Shown: positions 63,793 through 64,000 of the stretch, one piece after another
Numbering within the stretch: the stretch's first letter is position 1
How the letters are laid out: every line of letters starts with the position of its first letter
Origin: JAHWKI01 sp035513575
Lineage (GTDB): Bacteria > Gemmatimonadota > Gemmatimonadetes > Longimicrobiales > RSA9
Reading direction: 5' to 3'
Length of the DNA stretch: 64,000 bases
Assembly (NCBI GenBank): GCA_035513575.1
Contig: DATKBW010000045.1
Span: 1 to 64,000, forward strand
Made by a program: the position numbers and the translations under genes
The notes under the pieces: model-generated
What the model was told of the DNA's origin: nothing
The model's database searches: none
Seen by the model: the letters and a program-made list of their open reading frames with translations, nothing else

Positions 63793-64000
63793 CCGCCCGC
63801 GATGCTCGCCACGAGCGTCAGCGCGTCCCCATCCGACACCGGCGTCTTCTCGCCGCGGAGGAACCGGACGTCCTCCTCGTTCACGTACACGTTGACGTGT
63901 TCGCGCAGCCCGCCGCCCTCGCGGCGGAGATGCCGGCGCAGCCGGGGATGGCGGGCGACGAGGTCGTCGAGTACCGCCCGCACCGTCCTCCCGGAGGCTG
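63789..64000 (-). CDS. MoaD/ThiS-like sulfur carrier protein (partial)
   Basis: The gene enters from beyond the right edge; about 70 C-terminal residues are visible. They fit the beta-grasp sulfur carriers: TVRAVLDDLVARHPRLR, HVNVYVNEEDVRFLRG, SDGDALTLVASIAGG. It ends in Gly-Gly, as needed for adenylation and thiocarboxylation by the overlapping MoeB-rhodanese enzyme. The sequence is closest in style to CysO/small archaeal-modifier-like carriers, so cysteine or molybdopterin synthesis are both possible. Confidence 0.88.
   Translation of the reverse strand, partial: ASGRTVRAVLDDLVARHPRLRRHLRREGGGLREHVNVYVNEEDVRFLRGEKTPVSDGDALTLVASIAGG

Overview
The window is about 64 kb of very GC-rich bacterial chromosome with ordinary housekeeping content. 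I see no prophage, transposase, CRISPR array or tRNA gene. It opens with the 5' end of a 16S rRNA gene on the minus strand. Gene content and style suggest Gemmatimonadota or a close relative: a DUF4837 lipoprotein, many lipoproteins and secreted M16/M28 peptidases, a membrane-anchored MutS-like ATPase, and promoters with TA-N-CTT -10 boxes. This assignment is an inference from family content, not from a search.

Layout. 1-6.5 kb, minus strand: 16S 5' end and leader, a small Asp/Glu/Trp-repeat protein, typA, a YjbQ-type protein, then an operon running otsB - phzF-like - lipoprotein - CDF metal exporter. 6.6-14.7 kb, plus strand: DUF4837 lipoprotein, dnaE, accA, a PSP1/RicT-like protein, metG. 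15-22.7 kb, plus strand: an M23 peptidase, two M16-fold proteins without the catalytic motif, a coiled-coil lipoprotein, fadJ, a DUF402 protein and a periplasmic DsbA-like protein. 22.8-32.9 kb, minus strand: VKOR plus a second DsbA-like protein, a HAD phosphatase, an S58 peptidase, a class I glutamine-amidotransferase-fold hydrolase, alkaline phosphatase, a threonine dehydratase-like enzyme, gyrA, a probably broken small gene and a secreted amidohydrolase. 33-36.3 kb, plus strand: a WD40-like/M28/PDZ lipoprotein and an alpha/beta hydrolase. 36.3-45.6 kb, minus strand: a glycosyltransferase fusion, an active and an inactive M16 peptidase, uvrA, a TonB-C-like lipoprotein and an arginase-family enzyme. 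45.8-54.4 kb, plus strand: a YheT-type hydrolase and a complete histidine operon. 54.5-61 kb: a GlsB-type membrane protein, an MsbA-like ABC exporter, a response regulator coupled to a GGDEF/EAL protein, and a MutS-like membrane ATPase. 61-64 kb, minus strand: a DUF4015 putative glycoside hydrolase, a MoeB-rhodanese fusion and the 3' part of a MoaD/ThiS-like sulfur carrier.

The clearest functional unit is the histidine operon. A promoter overlaps the stop of the yheT-like gene. It drives a 28-codon leader peptide with six consecutive histidines, followed by a Rho-independent attenuator and then hisG-hisDC-hisH-hisA-hisB-hisF-hisN-hisIE. These genes cover all ten steps of the pathway, and hisD is fused to hisC in one reading frame. 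Most neighbouring genes here overlap by 4 nt (ATGA/GTGA). That habit helps fix start codons and also exposes several genes that seem to start at ATC or CTG or to carry a frameshift.

The most unusual items are the His leader with a probably leaderless transcript, the HisD-HisC fusion, recurrent leaderless promoters, candidate non-canonical start codons, an inverted-repeat element at 56.7-56.9 kb, the D/E-W repeat protein beside the rRNA operon, and paired catalytically dead M16 proteins.
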